The notes: a model not told the origin generated them from the sequence alone. A stretch of 64,000 nt of DNA from Halovenus halobia (GCF_051414135.1 NZ_JBLKOA010000001.1:1240001-1304000); one strand, 5' to 3'. Shown: positions 25,646 to 35,421, counted from the stretch's first letter. Numbers and translations are program-made.

Positions 25646-27544
25646 TCAGCCCTGTAGGGCGGAGTCTTCAATATCTGCGACGTACTCTTCGAGCGTGTCC
25701 TCGTCGACACCGATTCCACGGTCAGCGAGGCGTTGTTCGAGTAGTTCGGGGACGCGATACTCGTAGTGACCACGGCCCGCGTGCTGGATCAGACCTCTCG
25801 TCCGAAGACGGCGGTTGTGCGCGTAGGCGTCGGTTCTGGTCCCGTCTCCGCCCGCCGAGAAGTGGGCATTCAGTGGCGTTTCCGGGCCAGTCTCGCGGTA
25901 GAATTCGAGCATCTTCCGGGTCTTCGTCGCCAGTCCACCAATGTCGGCTTTCAGTTCGCGGACGACCAGTTCTGCGTCTTCACTTTCCGTCGCGGTGGTC
26001 TGTTCTGTCCCGTCGGCGTCGATGAATTCAGTACTCTGACGGACTGCATTCTGAGACTCGCCGTCGCGTCCGGAGGCCATCTCCGTGACTGAGTTGAGCG
26101 CCTCCAGCACGGCGTCAGCGCTGAACTCACTTGCTGCGCCGTTGGCAGCGACCGCACCACCGTCTGCCGAGGCAACCTCGCCGTCAGTGGCCCGGGCAGT
26201 TCCATCGTCCGCTTCGCTTTCGCCCTCTGGCTCCATCTCCTCGTCGTCGCTCTCGCCGAAGCCATCCATTGGGTCCTCGTCGGCAGACTCGGCCAGTCCC
26301 TCGAAGGCGTCGTCATCGAAACCGTTGCCCTCGGCGAACGCCTCGCCGAAGCCACCGTCATCGCCCTCGTCTGCTGACGCTCCGTCGCCGTTCGTGGTTG
26401 TCTCTGGCTTGAGTTCTGGGCCGCTGTCGAGGTCAGGCGCAGTTGTCTTTCCGTTTTCACGCCGGCGCTCGCGCTCGGTTCGGCCAGGCTGAGCGCCGTT
26501 GACTTCCTCGACCAGCGAGTCGACGAACTGCTCGGCCATCCGGCTCAGGTCCCGGGCGTCTTGCAGTTCGCGTTCGAGTTCCGCGATGCGAGAGTTCTTG
26601 CGGTCCAGTTCCTCGCGGAGTTCCTGAATTTCGTTCTCTCGTTGCTGCTTCTCGTCGCTGATCTCTTCCAGTTCGGAGACGAGGTCGTCGCTGACACTTT
26701 TCAGTTCGGGGCGCTCGAAATCTTCCAGCCCCGGCGTTGCGCCGGCGTCGAAGGTCTGTTTGCGGAAAAACTGGACGCGCTGGATTGTCTCCGCCCAGTC
26801 GGTCATCAGGAAGCCCTCGCCGTCGTCCAGGTCCTCCACTGCGTCGGCGTAATCGTTGTCGAGAATCCGCCCGACGACCTTGGTGTCGTTGTTCCACGTC
26901 AGCCGGTGCCACAGCAGCCAGTCACACTGCGTGATGAAGTCTTTCTTGACATCGGCCGGGCGCTGGCTGATGCCACAGATTCCGAGACCGTGTTTCCGCC
27001 CGCGCTTGCCGATTTTGATGAGCATCCGCCCACATTCGCCGACAGAGCCATTTTCGGGGATGTACTCGTGAACCTCTTCGACCAGCAGGAGAAACGGCTG
27101 TTTCTGCTTTTTTGCCTTCGCGAAGAGGCTCCGGGCAACGGCAGTCAGCACCGCCTCGGCCTCAGATTCGTCGAGATAGCTGGAGATATCGAGAATAATG
27201 GGCACGTTCTGTTCGAGTGCCAGCGACGCCAACTTCTCGGCGTGGTCGGCGCTGATCTGGATGTCGCACTCTTCGTCGGCCCCGGCGTGGAGAATCTCGT
27301 ACTCCTCTTTGAGGCCGTAGTACTCGCCGTCGATGTCGACAATCAACAGTCCGAAGCCGTTGTCGAGCAGTTTCTCGGCGACAACGCTCGCGGAGTTCGA
27401 TTTGCCGCTGCCGGATTTGCCGGTGACGAACCCGCGGCCGGTCAGCAGTTCGACGACGGGTAACGATACCTCGGTGCCCGTCTCTCCCGCGCCGCCGAAT
27501 CCAGGGCTTCGCTCGGCAACTGTGATCTGTTCCGTCTCGCTCAT
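25646..27544 (-). CDS. HerA-like (DUF87) ATPase with coiled coil, acidic linker and C-terminal winged-helix-like domain
   Basis: A 632-residue P-loop ATPase. Walker A GKSGSGKS (42-49), Walker B LLLVEEVHEY (about 144-153), sensor-like GICGISQRP (about 185-193) and an arginine-rich KRGRKHGLG, typical of HerA/FtsK-like pumps. A coiled coil follows (about 285-335), then a long acidic Ser/Gly/Asp linker (about 370-480), then a C-terminal domain with LRTRGLIQHAGRGHYEYRV of winged-helix appearance. It lacks a neighbouring nurA, so it is not the canonical end-resection HerA. It is divergent from the DUF4129 gene. Confidence 0.85.
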   Translation of the reverse strand: MSETEQITVAERSPGFGGAGETGTEVSLPVVELLTGRGFVTGKSGSGKSNSASVVAEKLLDNGFGLLIVDIDGEYYGLKEEYEILHAGADEECDIQISADHAEKLASLALEQNVPIILDISSYLDESEAEAVLTAVARSLFAKAKKQKQPFLLLVEEVHEYIPENGSVGECGRMLIKIGKRGRKHGLGICGISQRPADVKKDFITQCDWLLWHRLTWNNDTKVVGRILDNDYADAVEDLDDGEGFLMTDWAETIQRVQFFRKQTFDAGATPGLEDFERPELKSVSDDLVSELEEISDEKQQRENEIQELREELDRKNSRIAELERELQDARDLSRMAEQFVDSLVEEVNGAQPGRTERERRRENGKTTAPDLDSGPELKPETTTNGDGASADEGDDGGFGEAFAEGNGFDDDAFEGLAESADEDPMDGFGESDDEEMEPEGESEADDGTARATDGEVASADGGAVAANGAASEFSADAVLEALNSVTEMASGRDGESQNAVRQSTEFIDADGTEQTTATESEDAELVVRELKADIGGLATKTRKMLEFYRETGPETPLNAHFSAGGDGTRTDAYAHNRRLRTRGLIQHAGRGHYEYRVPELLEQRLADRGIGVDEDTLEEYVADIEDSALQG

Positions 27545-27652
27545 ACAGAGCATACTGCGGTGACGATTCATAACTCTCCGTCAGACAGACGGCGGACAGC
27601 CCCGAGAAACGCGCATAAACTGATAAATCCCGGGAGGTCCGAGCAGCATGTG

Positions 27653-28537
27653 ATGGACCCTGGGACACGCAACGCCCTCCTGATCACCGTCGTTGCGATT
27701 CTCGCCCTCGGTGTCGCGGCGGCGACGCTGTCGACGACAACCCAGCCCCAGAGCGACGGCTCGGGCGGCGGTGGCGGATTCGGTCCCCAACCGGGACTCC
27801 CGAACGTGGACTTCGACCCGCCGGAACCGGCTGAGACTGGCCCTGCACCGCTGTTTTCGCTGATTCTTGCGACGCTACTGTTGCTCTCGGTGCTCGGAGC
27901 GCTCATCTATGCGATCCTCTACCGCCGACGGACCGCGGTCGCCGTTGCACTTGGGCTGCTGGTCATCCTCATCGTCTGGATAGTCCTTCAGTTGCTCGGC
28001 AACGTCGGCTCCACAGGCGGATTTGGCTTCGGCTCTGGCGGTCTCGGTGGCCTCGGCGACGGCGGGTCGAGTTCGGACACCACCACCCAGCCAGCCCAGT
28101 TACTTGCACTCGCGTTCGTGGTCGGCGCGCTGGCCGTCGGTGGCTTTTTGTTGTTGCGCTCGCGGGACACACCCAACCCAAGCGAGGAGCCATCGACGGA
28201 ACCAGATAGCGACGAGGAAATCGCACAGGTCGGCGAAATTGCCGGCCGCGCCGCCGACCGCATCGAGGCCACAGCCGAGGCGGACTCAATCGATAACCAG
28301 GTGTACCGAGCCTATCGTGAGATGACCGACCAGCTCGATATCGACCATGGCGACTCGATGACACCTCGGGAGTTCGCCAACGCAGCCGCCGCCCGTGGGA
28401 TGGCGGCCACCGATGTCGCCGCATTGACCGACCTCTTCGAGGAAGTCCGTTACGGCGGCTTGGACGCGACGGCCGACCGAGAAGACGAAGCCAAACGCAC
28501 GCTCCGCCGAATCGAACAGAGGTACACAGATGAGTAA
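27653..28537 (+). CDS. membrane protein with C-terminal DUF4129 domain
   Basis: A 294-residue protein. An N-terminal signal-like helix, a Gly/Pro-rich extracellular loop, two to three further membrane helices (about 65-115 and 150-172), then a cytoplasmic DUF4129 domain (about 205-290) with YRAYREMTDQL, TPREFA and LTDLFEEVRYGG. DUF4129 proteins accompany MoxR and DUF58 proteins, as here. The ATG at 27653 is chosen because the upstream extension is basic and not hydrophobic. Its stop overlaps the DUF58 gene start by 8 bp. Confidence 0.85.
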   Translation: MDPGTRNALLITVVAILALGVAAATLSTTTQPQSDGSGGGGGFGPQPGLPNVDFDPPEPAETGPAPLFSLILATLLLLSVLGALIYAILYRRRTAVAVALGLLVILIVWIVLQLLGNVGSTGGFGFGSGGLGGLGDGGSSSDTTTQPAQLLALAFVVGALAVGGFLLLRSRDTPNPSEEPSTEPDSDEEIAQVGEIAGRAADRIEATAEADSIDNQVYRAYREMTDQLDIDHGDSMTPREFANAAAARGMAATDVAALTDLFEEVRYGGLDATADREDEAKRTLRRIEQRYTDE

Positions 28538-30440
28538 CCGCTGGTACTACGTCGTCGGACTGGTGCTGTTCGGTGCGGCGGTGGTCGAACTGTTCGCCCC
28601 GAACACGCTTGGCCTGCCCGTCAGCGACGCAACCGTTGTCGTCGTCGGGGTCATTGCCCTGCTCTACGCGGTGTCAATTCTCCTGTCCCAGCGTGGTCGA
28701 CTCGTCACGCGTGCATCCACGCCGGATGTCGAACTCAGACGGCCAACCGTCGTCCCCGGCGAACGAATCGACGATGTCGTCAAAACCTTCCCCGAGGCCA
28801 CCGCGTACGGCCGCTCACCGGCCGCGCTGCGGTCCGGCTTCGAGCGCATTGCGGCGACGGTACTGACTCGATACGGCAGCTACTCGGACGACGAAGCTGT
28901 AGCCGCAGTCGAAGACGGGAGTTGGACAGACGACCAGAAGGTCGCCGAGTACCTGGCCGGCGAGCGGAGCAGACCGAATCGACTTCGACGCCGACTCGAC
29001 GACGTTGTCGAGCGACTGTCCTGGGAATCACTCACCGACCGGACGGTCGACGAACTCCAAGACGCGGCTGGAATCTCTCGGTACCACGACTCTCTCGAAG
29101 ACGAAGACTCGCCGGACTGGTCGACCGTCGACTCGACAACTATTGACCCGGAGGGATACGAGCCAGAAACCGGGCTCACGCTCGGCCGGCGACGGCTGAC
29201 CCAACACTGGACTGGCATCGGTCTCGTCGCAGTCGTCTGTCTTGGTGTCGGTATCTTGCTGCGCTCGCCGGCCATCCTGCTCGGTGCTGGTATCGGTATC
29301 GGCTACGTGGCCTACGCTCGACTCCCTGCCACGGACGGGATTGCGCTCGCTATCGAGCGGACAGTGGATGACGAGACGCCGGCACCCGGCGACGAGGTGA
29401 CAGTGACCGTCCGCGTAACGAACAGTGGGTCGGGCGCACTGATGGACTTTCGATTGGTCGATGGCGTCCCTCCGTCACTGGCTGTTGCTGATGGGTCGCC
29501 GCGACAGGGGACTGTGTTGCGGCCCGGTGATTCGAGTACAATGCAGTACACGGTGACAGCGACGCGAGGTCACCACGAGTTCGCGCCGCTGCTGGCGCTC
29601 GTCCGCAATCTTCCCGGCTCTGTCGAACAGGACGTGTATCTGACTGACGAGACGACTATCGACTGTACACCCGCTGCTGGGTCGGCACGGGAATCGGCGC
29701 CGCTTCGCGGTGCCGTGACCGGGCTCCCCGGCCAGATCGAAACTGAGACCGGCGGCGCGGGGCTGACCTTCCAGACAATCAGAGAGTATCAGGCCGGCGA
29801 CCCGCTGAGTCGCATCGACTGGAACCACCGGGCACGCACCGGCGAACTGGCAACGGTCGACTTCCGCCAGCAGCGGGCCGCGTCAGTCCTCCTGCTGGTC
29901 GACGCCCGCAAGTCTGCCTACGTCGGACCGACACCGGACGCATCCCATGCGGTCGACCGGTCGGTTGGCGGTGCCGGGCGACTCTTCGAGGCACTGCTCG
30001 ACGACGGCAACGAAGTCGGGATTGCGGCGATGGGCGACCCAGACTGCTGGCTCGCGCCGGGCACCGGCACCGAACACCGTGAACGTGGCCGGCGGCTGTT
30101 CGGCACCGCAGGCGCGCTGTCGCCAGTCCCACCGGAGTCGACGAGTGTGCCCGCAGACTGGCTCAGTCCCCTTCGCCAGCGACTCTCGCCCGGGACGCAG
30201 TTGCTTGTGTTCTCGCCGCTGGCCGAGGCCCACACTGTCCGACTGTTGCGACGCCTCGACGCTCGTGGCTTCCCAGTTACTGTTATCAGCCCCGACCCGA
30301 CAGGAACAGCGACCGCCGCCCAGAAACTCGCCGGATTACGGCGGACAATGCGTCTAACTGACCTCCGAGAGGCTGGTATCCCGGTCGTCGACTGGCAGCC
30401 CGACCGACCGCTCGACGCACAACTCCGAGCAAGACCATGA
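28530..30440 (+). CDS. DUF58 domain protein
   Basis: A 636-residue protein. Two N-terminal membrane helices (about 5-55) precede a long charged region. Another helix pair follows (about 225-260), then a beta domain of NEW3/CARDB type (VTVRVTNSGSG, about 285-360) and the DUF58 signature REYQAGDPLSRIDWNHRART (about 413-432). A VWA-like C-terminal part follows. DUF58 proteins work with MoxR AAA ATPases in folding or activating surface or cofactor-bearing proteins. Overlaps both neighbours, so it sits in a tight operon. Confidence 0.88.
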   Translation: MSNRWYYVVGLVLFGAAVVELFAPNTLGLPVSDATVVVVGVIALLYAVSILLSQRGRLVTRASTPDVELRRPTVVPGERIDDVVKTFPEATAYGRSPAALRSGFERIAATVLTRYGSYSDDEAVAAVEDGSWTDDQKVAEYLAGERSRPNRLRRRLDDVVERLSWESLTDRTVDELQDAAGISRYHDSLEDEDSPDWSTVDSTTIDPEGYEPETGLTLGRRRLTQHWTGIGLVAVVCLGVGILLRSPAILLGAGIGIGYVAYARLPATDGIALAIERTVDDETPAPGDEVTVTVRVTNSGSGALMDFRLVDGVPPSLAVADGSPRQGTVLRPGDSSTMQYTVTATRGHHEFAPLLALVRNLPGSVEQDVYLTDETTIDCTPAAGSARESAPLRGAVTGLPGQIETETGGAGLTFQTIREYQAGDPLSRIDWNHRARTGELATVDFRQQRAASVLLLVDARKSAYVGPTPDASHAVDRSVGGAGRLFEALLDDGNEVGIAAMGDPDCWLAPGTGTEHRERGRRLFGTAGALSPVPPESTSVPADWLSPLRQRLSPGTQLLVFSPLAEAHTVRLLRRLDARGFPVTVISPDPTGTATAAQKLAGLRRTMRLTDLREAGIPVVDWQPDRPLDAQLRARP

Positions 30441-30952
30441 ACCGAATTACCCGAAAACCCACGATTGTGAGCAGCGTCGCAGCAGTCGCCGCCGGCGCTA
30501 TCGGACTCCTCTTGAGCGGACTGTACAGTTCGCTGGGGCTGGTCGCTGCCGCTGGTGGCCTCCTCTTCTTTGGTTTGGCGGCAATCACTGGTATTCGCCC
30601 GCTCGTCACGGTTGGCGCGCTCGGCCTCTTCGTCGCTGCGGTGGCGGCTGGCGTGCGTGGTGCTCCCCCACTCGTTCTGCTCGGTGCCGTACTGGCCGCC
30701 GTGTTGGCGTACGACTTTGGTGGAACTGCCGTTGACCTTGGCGAAGAACTCGGTCGGGAGGCTGACACCCGGCGTCTGGAATTCTTTCGGCTGGCGACGA
30801 GTTCGCTCGCTGGCTTCGGTGCCGCGACAGCCAGTTATCTCGTCTATCTCGTCGGCGCAGGCGGCCAGCCACTCTCGGCTGTCGTGCTGTTGTTGATTAC
30901 TGTCTTCGTGCTGTTCGTTGCACTCCGGCGCGAACAACCCGTCCAGCGCTGA
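30437..30952 (+). CDS. small membrane protein of the DUF58 locus
   Basis: A 171-residue protein made of about six predicted membrane helices with a short amphipathic stretch (ELGREADTRRLEFFRLATSS) in the middle. No motif I recognise beyond its constant position behind DUF58 genes in haloarchaea. Its start overlaps the DUF58 stop by 4 bp. It ends directly against the convergent MoxR gene with no spacer. Confidence 0.75.
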   Translation: MNRITRKPTIVSSVAAVAAGAIGLLLSGLYSSLGLVAAAGGLLFFGLAAITGIRPLVTVGALGLFVAAVAAGVRGAPPLVLLGAVLAAVLAYDFGGTAVDLGEELGREADTRRLEFFRLATSSLAGFGAATASYLVYLVGAGGQPLSAVVLLLITVFVLFVALRREQPVQR

Positions 30953-31903
30953 TTAGTCGACGGTCGGCACAGCAATTTTTTCGAGAACCTCGGAGACGAT
31001 TGTCCCCTTGTTGGTGTTGTCGACCTCTGCCTCGGCGGTCAACACCAGCCGGTGTGCCAGAACTGGCTCAGCAATCCGTTTGATCATATCTGGCGTGACG
31101 AATTCTCGTCCCTCGAGAATCGCTCGCGCTCGGGCGGCCTCGAACAGTCGTTGTGTCCCTCGCGGCGAGACACCAATCGAGACGCGATAATCCGAGCGTG
31201 TCGCCCGCGTGATGTCGAGAATGTATCGCATCAGGTCTTCGTCGACGCGGATCTCTTCGGGCGCAGCCTGCAGGGCGAGCACCGAGTCTGCCGAGAGGAC
31301 TGTCTCGACAGTTGGACTCCGGGCGTCTCGGCCGTCGCGGCGCTTGAGCAGTTCGAGTTCGCCGTCGTACTCCGGATAGCCCAGACTCGTCTTCACCATG
31401 AAGCGGTCAATCTGTGCTTCCGGCAGCGCGAAGGTTCCTTCCTGTTCGACGGGATTCTGGGTCGCGATGACGAAAAACGGCTCCGGCAGGTCGTGGGTTT
31501 CGCCGTCGACGGTCACCTGCCGTTCCTCCATCGCCTCCAGCAGCGCTGACTGGGTCTTTGGCGGAGCACGATTAATCTCGTCGGCGAGGACGACGTTCGC
31601 GAAAATCGGCCCCTCTCGGAAGTCGAAATCGCTCTCCTGTTCGTCGAAGACGTAGGTTCCGGTGACGTCCGCCGGCAGCAGGTCCGGTGTGAACTGAATG
31701 CGCGAGAAAGACAGGCCGAGCGCGCGGGCCATGCTCCTGGCGGTCAGCGTCTTGCCGGTGCCAGGCACGTCTTCGAGTAAGACGTGTCCGCGGGCAACCA
31801 GCGCCATCAACACCGTTTCGAGAAATTCCGGGTCGCTGACAACCGCTGCGCTCACCGAGTCGATCACCGCCTCGCAGTCGTGGGCTGGCTTCTCAGCAGT
31901 CAT
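30953..31903 (-). CDS. MoxR-family AAA ATPase
   Basis: A 316-residue AAA+ ATPase. Walker A EDVPGTGKT (about 44-52), Walker B VLADEINRAPPKTQ, sensor 1 FFVIATQNP, and MoxR marks FTPDLLPADVTG and LPEAQIDRFM. MoxR chaperones act with DUF58 and DUF4129 partners, here encoded on the opposite strand and ending at the same point. The convergent layout means the two transcripts could interfere. The ATG at 31903 (MTAEKP) is chosen over one seven codons upstream; both are open. Confidence 0.92.
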   Translation of the reverse strand: MTAEKPAHDCEAVIDSVSAAVVSDPEFLETVLMALVARGHVLLEDVPGTGKTLTARSMARALGLSFSRIQFTPDLLPADVTGTYVFDEQESDFDFREGPIFANVVLADEINRAPPKTQSALLEAMEERQVTVDGETHDLPEPFFVIATQNPVEQEGTFALPEAQIDRFMVKTSLGYPEYDGELELLKRRDGRDARSPTVETVLSADSVLALQAAPEEIRVDEDLMRYILDITRATRSDYRVSIGVSPRGTQRLFEAARARAILEGREFVTPDMIKRIAEPVLAHRLVLTAEAEVDNTNKGTIVSEVLEKIAVPTVD

Positions 31904-32048
31904 AGCTTCTGGTCGGGGCCGCACGGAGACGACCGTCCGATCTGTCGCGGAGTTTGGCTGGTCTACACTTCACTGTTGTGCCGCCGTTTCCTTCCGAGCA
32001 ACTGAGAGCAAGCGACAGACATACATTTGGCTGGTCAAAATGCTGACT

Positions 32049-33092
32049 ATGACAACCGGCGTTGCGATGCTTAACTTTGGCGAACCGTCCGAACCGGACC
32101 GCGAGGTCGTGCTCGACTATCTCGAACGAATCTTCTACGCCAACGCCGACCTCGAAGAAGCGGACTCCGAAGAGGCGGCCCGCGAACGAGCCCGGACGCT
32201 TGCGAAGCGGCGGCTCCCCGGCCTCATGGAGGAGTACGAGGATATCGGTGGCTCACCGCTGAACCCACAGGCGAAAGCCCAGGTCGACCTCACCGAAGAA
32301 GTCCTCCGTGAACGTGGCTACGACGTGAATACCTACTTCGGGACGCAGTACACTGAACCGTTCATCGGCGACGCCGCCGAGCAGGCGATGGACGACGATG
32401 TTGACCACCTGGTTGGTCTGCCAATCTACCCGCTCTGTGGTCCGTCGACGAACGTCATCTCGCTCGACGAACTCGACGACGAGATTGAAGAACTGGGCTG
32501 GGACGTCGAACAGGACGCCATCACAGGCTGGCACAAACACCCGACTTACAACCGCATTCGCGCGGAGAACATCGCCGAATTCGCCGACGAACACGACCTC
32601 GACTTGCACGACGAGGAGACGGCACTTGTGTTCTCGGCTCACGGCACACCACAGCACTATCTCGAAGAGGGCAGTCGCTACGATATCTACGTCGAGGAGT
32701 TCTGTGACGTGGTTACGTCACTGCTCACCGTCGATGACTATCACCTCGGCTTCCAGAACCACTCCAACCGCGACATTCCGTGGACCGAGCCAGAAATCGA
32801 GGACCTCATCGAAGATATCGACGCCGAACGGATTGTTGTCGAACCGATCAGCTTCCTCCACGAACAAAGCGAGACGCTGTCGGAACTCGACGTCGAACTC
32901 AAAGAGGAAGCCGAGGAGGTCGGACTCGACTTCTATCGCGTCCCAATTCCACACGACGACGAGCGGATGGGTGAGGTCTTTGCCGACCTGGTCGAACCGT
33001 TCATCACTGACTTCGACGCGTCGTACTACCAGTTCCGACAGTGTCAGTGCCGAGACGAACCGGGAACGATGTGTCTGAACGCACCCCAGTAA
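32049..33092 (+). CDS. hemH: ferrochelatase
   Basis: A 347-residue chelatase that inserts Fe2+ into a porphyrin. Family marks: GVAMLNFGEPS at the N terminus, LPIYPLCGPST (about 124-134), the catalytic-type histidine in LVFSAHGTPQHY (about 197-208), and EPISFLHEQSETL near 280. The C terminus carries a cysteine group, C332, C334 and C342, reminiscent of metal- or cluster-binding tails in some ferrochelatases. Start at the second of two nearby ATGs (MTTGVAM). Its stop is 2 nt before hemG. Confidence 0.92.
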   Translation: MTTGVAMLNFGEPSEPDREVVLDYLERIFYANADLEEADSEEAARERARTLAKRRLPGLMEEYEDIGGSPLNPQAKAQVDLTEEVLRERGYDVNTYFGTQYTEPFIGDAAEQAMDDDVDHLVGLPIYPLCGPSTNVISLDELDDEIEELGWDVEQDAITGWHKHPTYNRIRAENIAEFADEHDLDLHDEETALVFSAHGTPQHYLEEGSRYDIYVEEFCDVVTSLLTVDDYHLGFQNHSNRDIPWTEPEIEDLIEDIDAERIVVEPISFLHEQSETLSELDVELKEEAEEVGLDFYRVPIPHDDERMGEVFADLVEPFITDFDASYYQFRQCQCRDEPGTMCLNAPQ

Positions 33093-33094
33093 CC

Positions 33095-34417
33095 ATGCGT
33101 GTCGGAATCATCGGTGGCGGAATCACGGGCCTTGCGCTGACGCACTACCTCGCTGAGGCGGGAATCGACTCAGTCACCTTCGAGGGCAGCAGCGAGGCCG
33201 GCGGCGTTATCCAGACCCGCCACGTCGACGGCCGCGTCCTCGAAGCGGGGCCACAGCGAATGCGCAAGACGCCCGGCGTGGTCGAACTCGCGAAAGCGGC
33301 CGGTGTCGAAGACGCCTTCGTCGAGGCTGGCACCGAGAAACTGTACGTCTACGCCGACGGCGACCTGGGCCGTGCGCCGCTGTCCATCGAGGAGTTCCTC
33401 CGGACTGACTTGCTCTCCTGGCCGGGCAAAGCCCGCATGCTTGCGGAAGTCTTCACCCGTCCCGGCATGGAACAGGAGAGTGCTCGTGACCTGTTCGTCC
33501 GCAAGTTCGGGACAGAAGCCTACGAGAACTTTATCGGCCCGCTGTACGGTGGTATCTACGGCTCGGACCCCGCAGAGATGCCCGCTGCCTACGCACTCGA
33601 CAGCCTGATGGAACGCGAGCAGAAGGCCGGGAGTTTCCTGCAGGCGTTTCGCAAGCGCGTCGGGCAGGGGAGCAAGGCCCCGCCCACCTCGATGGAACGC
33701 GGGATGCAACAGCTTCCGAACGCGGTGGCAGAGCACTACAGCGACCGTATCGAGTTCGAGACGCCGGTCACTACCGTCGAAGCGGTCGGCGACCAGTTCC
33801 ACGTCGAGACGACGGATGGAACAGAGACCGTCGACCACGTTGTCTGCACGACGCCGGCGAGTGTCACTGCCGACGTACTCGGTGACATTGCCGACGGCGT
33901 TGCAGAACTGGACTCGCTGCGGTACAATCCGCTGGCGCTGGTCTACCTCGACGCCAACCTCGACGGCGAGGGCTTCGGCTATCAGGTCGGCTACGGCGAG
34001 GACCTGCACACCCTCGGCGCGTCGTGGAACGCGAGCATGTTCGACCGCGACGGCGTCCATACCATCTTCCTCGGCGGGATGCACGAACCCGAACTCGTCA
34101 GTGAGTCTGACGACCGACTGGCCGAAATTGCTATCGAAGAGTTCGAGACTGTCACCGGCACAGAGGCCTCTGTCATCGACATCGCTCGACTTGAGCCCGG
34201 ATTCCCCGCGTGGGACCAGTCGTGGTGGGCACTCGAAGACGTCGAGACACCAGAGGGAATCGACCTCGCAACGAACTACACCGCGCGAATGGGGATTCCG
34301 AGCCGTGTGCGCGAGGCTCGCGAACTGGCAGAGTCAATTACCGACCGTGCGGAGAACGAACCAGCAGCACCGTCGACCGACGCAAATCGGGCAACACCGG
34401 CAGCGAGCGACGACTAG
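33095..34417 (+). CDS. hemG: protoporphyrinogen/coproporphyrinogen oxidase (HemY-type)
   Basis: A 440-residue FAD amine-oxidase-fold protein that oxidises a porphyrinogen to a porphyrin. FAD motif IIGGGITGLALTHYL (residues 4-18), ETAGGVIQT-like SSEAGGVIQTRH (about 28-39), GPQRMR, and the C-terminal FAD segment replaced by WDQSWWALED. The C-terminal 30 residues are low-complexity and acidic. Follows hemH by 2 nt; its stop overlaps hemE convergently by 4 bp. Whether it acts on copro- or protoporphyrinogen depends on which terminal pathway the host uses. Confidence 0.88.
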   Translation: MRVGIIGGGITGLALTHYLAEAGIDSVTFEGSSEAGGVIQTRHVDGRVLEAGPQRMRKTPGVVELAKAAGVEDAFVEAGTEKLYVYADGDLGRAPLSIEEFLRTDLLSWPGKARMLAEVFTRPGMEQESARDLFVRKFGTEAYENFIGPLYGGIYGSDPAEMPAAYALDSLMEREQKAGSFLQAFRKRVGQGSKAPPTSMERGMQQLPNAVAEHYSDRIEFETPVTTVEAVGDQFHVETTDGTETVDHVVCTTPASVTADVLGDIADGVAELDSLRYNPLALVYLDANLDGEGFGYQVGYGEDLHTLGASWNASMFDRDGVHTIFLGGMHEPELVSESDDRLAEIAIEEFETVTGTEASVIDIARLEPGFPAWDQSWWALEDVETPEGIDLATNYTARMGIPSRVREARELAESITDRAENEPAAPSTDANRATPAASDD

Positions 34418-35421
34418 CGCTGTACTTGTTTTGCCGTTTCGACGAAGGCCCGGACTGACTCGACAGGCGTGTCCTTGTTGACGCCGTGGCCGAGGTTGAG
34501 AATATGTCCCTCAGGGCCGGCTTTCTCGATGACTTCCCGAGTTTTCTCGCGGACAAAGTCTGGCTCAGCAAAGAGATAGGAGGGGTCGAGATTGCCCTGC
34601 ACTGGCGTATCGCCGAGTTGCTCGCGGGCCTCACCCATATCGACCGTCCAGTCGAGTCCAACGGCGTCGGCGCCCGACTCTTGCAAGAGGTCGAGGCGGC
34701 CGTTCATCCGCCGGACGAAGACGATTGTCGGCACGTCGACGGCCTCGAAAATCTTCTGATGCAGCGGCAGCACGAACTCGCGGTAATCCTCCGGCGTCAT
34801 CGTACCGGCGTAAGTATCGAACAGTTGGACGACATCCGCACCGTTGCCGGCCTGAAACTGCAGATAATCGATAACGACCGAAGTAAACGACTCCAGGAGG
34901 GTGCGGAACGCCTCGGGATGCTGTGCCCGGAGTTGGCGTAGCGGCATGTTCGTTCGACTCGGGCCGCCAGCGACGGCGTACGAAGCCAGCGTGAACGGGC
35001 CGCCGGCAAAGCCGATGACTGCGGTTTCGTCGCCGACGCGCTGGTTCAGGCGGACGAGTAGTTCGCCGACGTAATCCAGTTCTCTGGTCACGTCGTCGTG
35101 GCTTCGGTCGACATCGTCGGGGCCGGAGACAGGGTCTTCGATGACGGGGCCGACGCCGCTTTCGATGTGATAGGAGAAGCCAAGCGGTTCGAGGACAGTG
35201 AGAATATCCGAGAACATCACGACGCCGTCTGGCTTGTAGTACTCCCAGGGCAGCAGCGTGATTTCGGTCGCAACCTCGGGCGTCTTGATGGCTTCGAGAA
35301 AGCTGTATTCCTCGCGAATCTCGCGGTACTCGGGGATGTGTCGGCCGGCCTGGCGCATCAGCCAGACCGGGGGGCGCTCTGTGTGTTCCCCACGGGCGGC
35401 TCGGACGAGGAGGTGGTCCAT
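34414..35421 (-). CDS. hemE: uroporphyrinogen decarboxylase
   Basis: A 335-residue enzyme converting uroporphyrinogen III to coproporphyrinogen III. Motifs: PPVWLMRQAGRHIPEYR (about 17-33) with the substrate-binding arginines, MFSDILTVLEPLG, GFAGGPFTLASY (about 137-148), QLFDTYAG (about 195-202) and the C-terminal ILNLGHGV. Full length for the family. The ATG at 35421 removes 22 non-conserved residues. Convergent with hemG/hemH, so all three late heme genes sit together. Confidence 0.93.
   Translation of the reverse strand: MDHLLVRAARGEHTERPPVWLMRQAGRHIPEYREIREEYSFLEAIKTPEVATEITLLPWEYYKPDGVVMFSDILTVLEPLGFSYHIESGVGPVIEDPVSGPDDVDRSHDDVTRELDYVGELLVRLNQRVGDETAVIGFAGGPFTLASYAVAGGPSRTNMPLRQLRAQHPEAFRTLLESFTSVVIDYLQFQAGNGADVVQLFDTYAGTMTPEDYREFVLPLHQKIFEAVDVPTIVFVRRMNGRLDLLQESGADAVGLDWTVDMGEAREQLGDTPVQGNLDPSYLFAEPDFVREKTREVIEKAGPEGHILNLGHGVNKDTPVESVRAFVETAKQVQR

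Noticed and set aside
33041..33094. An 18-residue earlier start for the porphyrinogen oxidase inside hemH
   Set aside because: It would place unrelated residues before the FAD-binding strand; the ATG at 33095 puts the strand at residue 2 as in the family.
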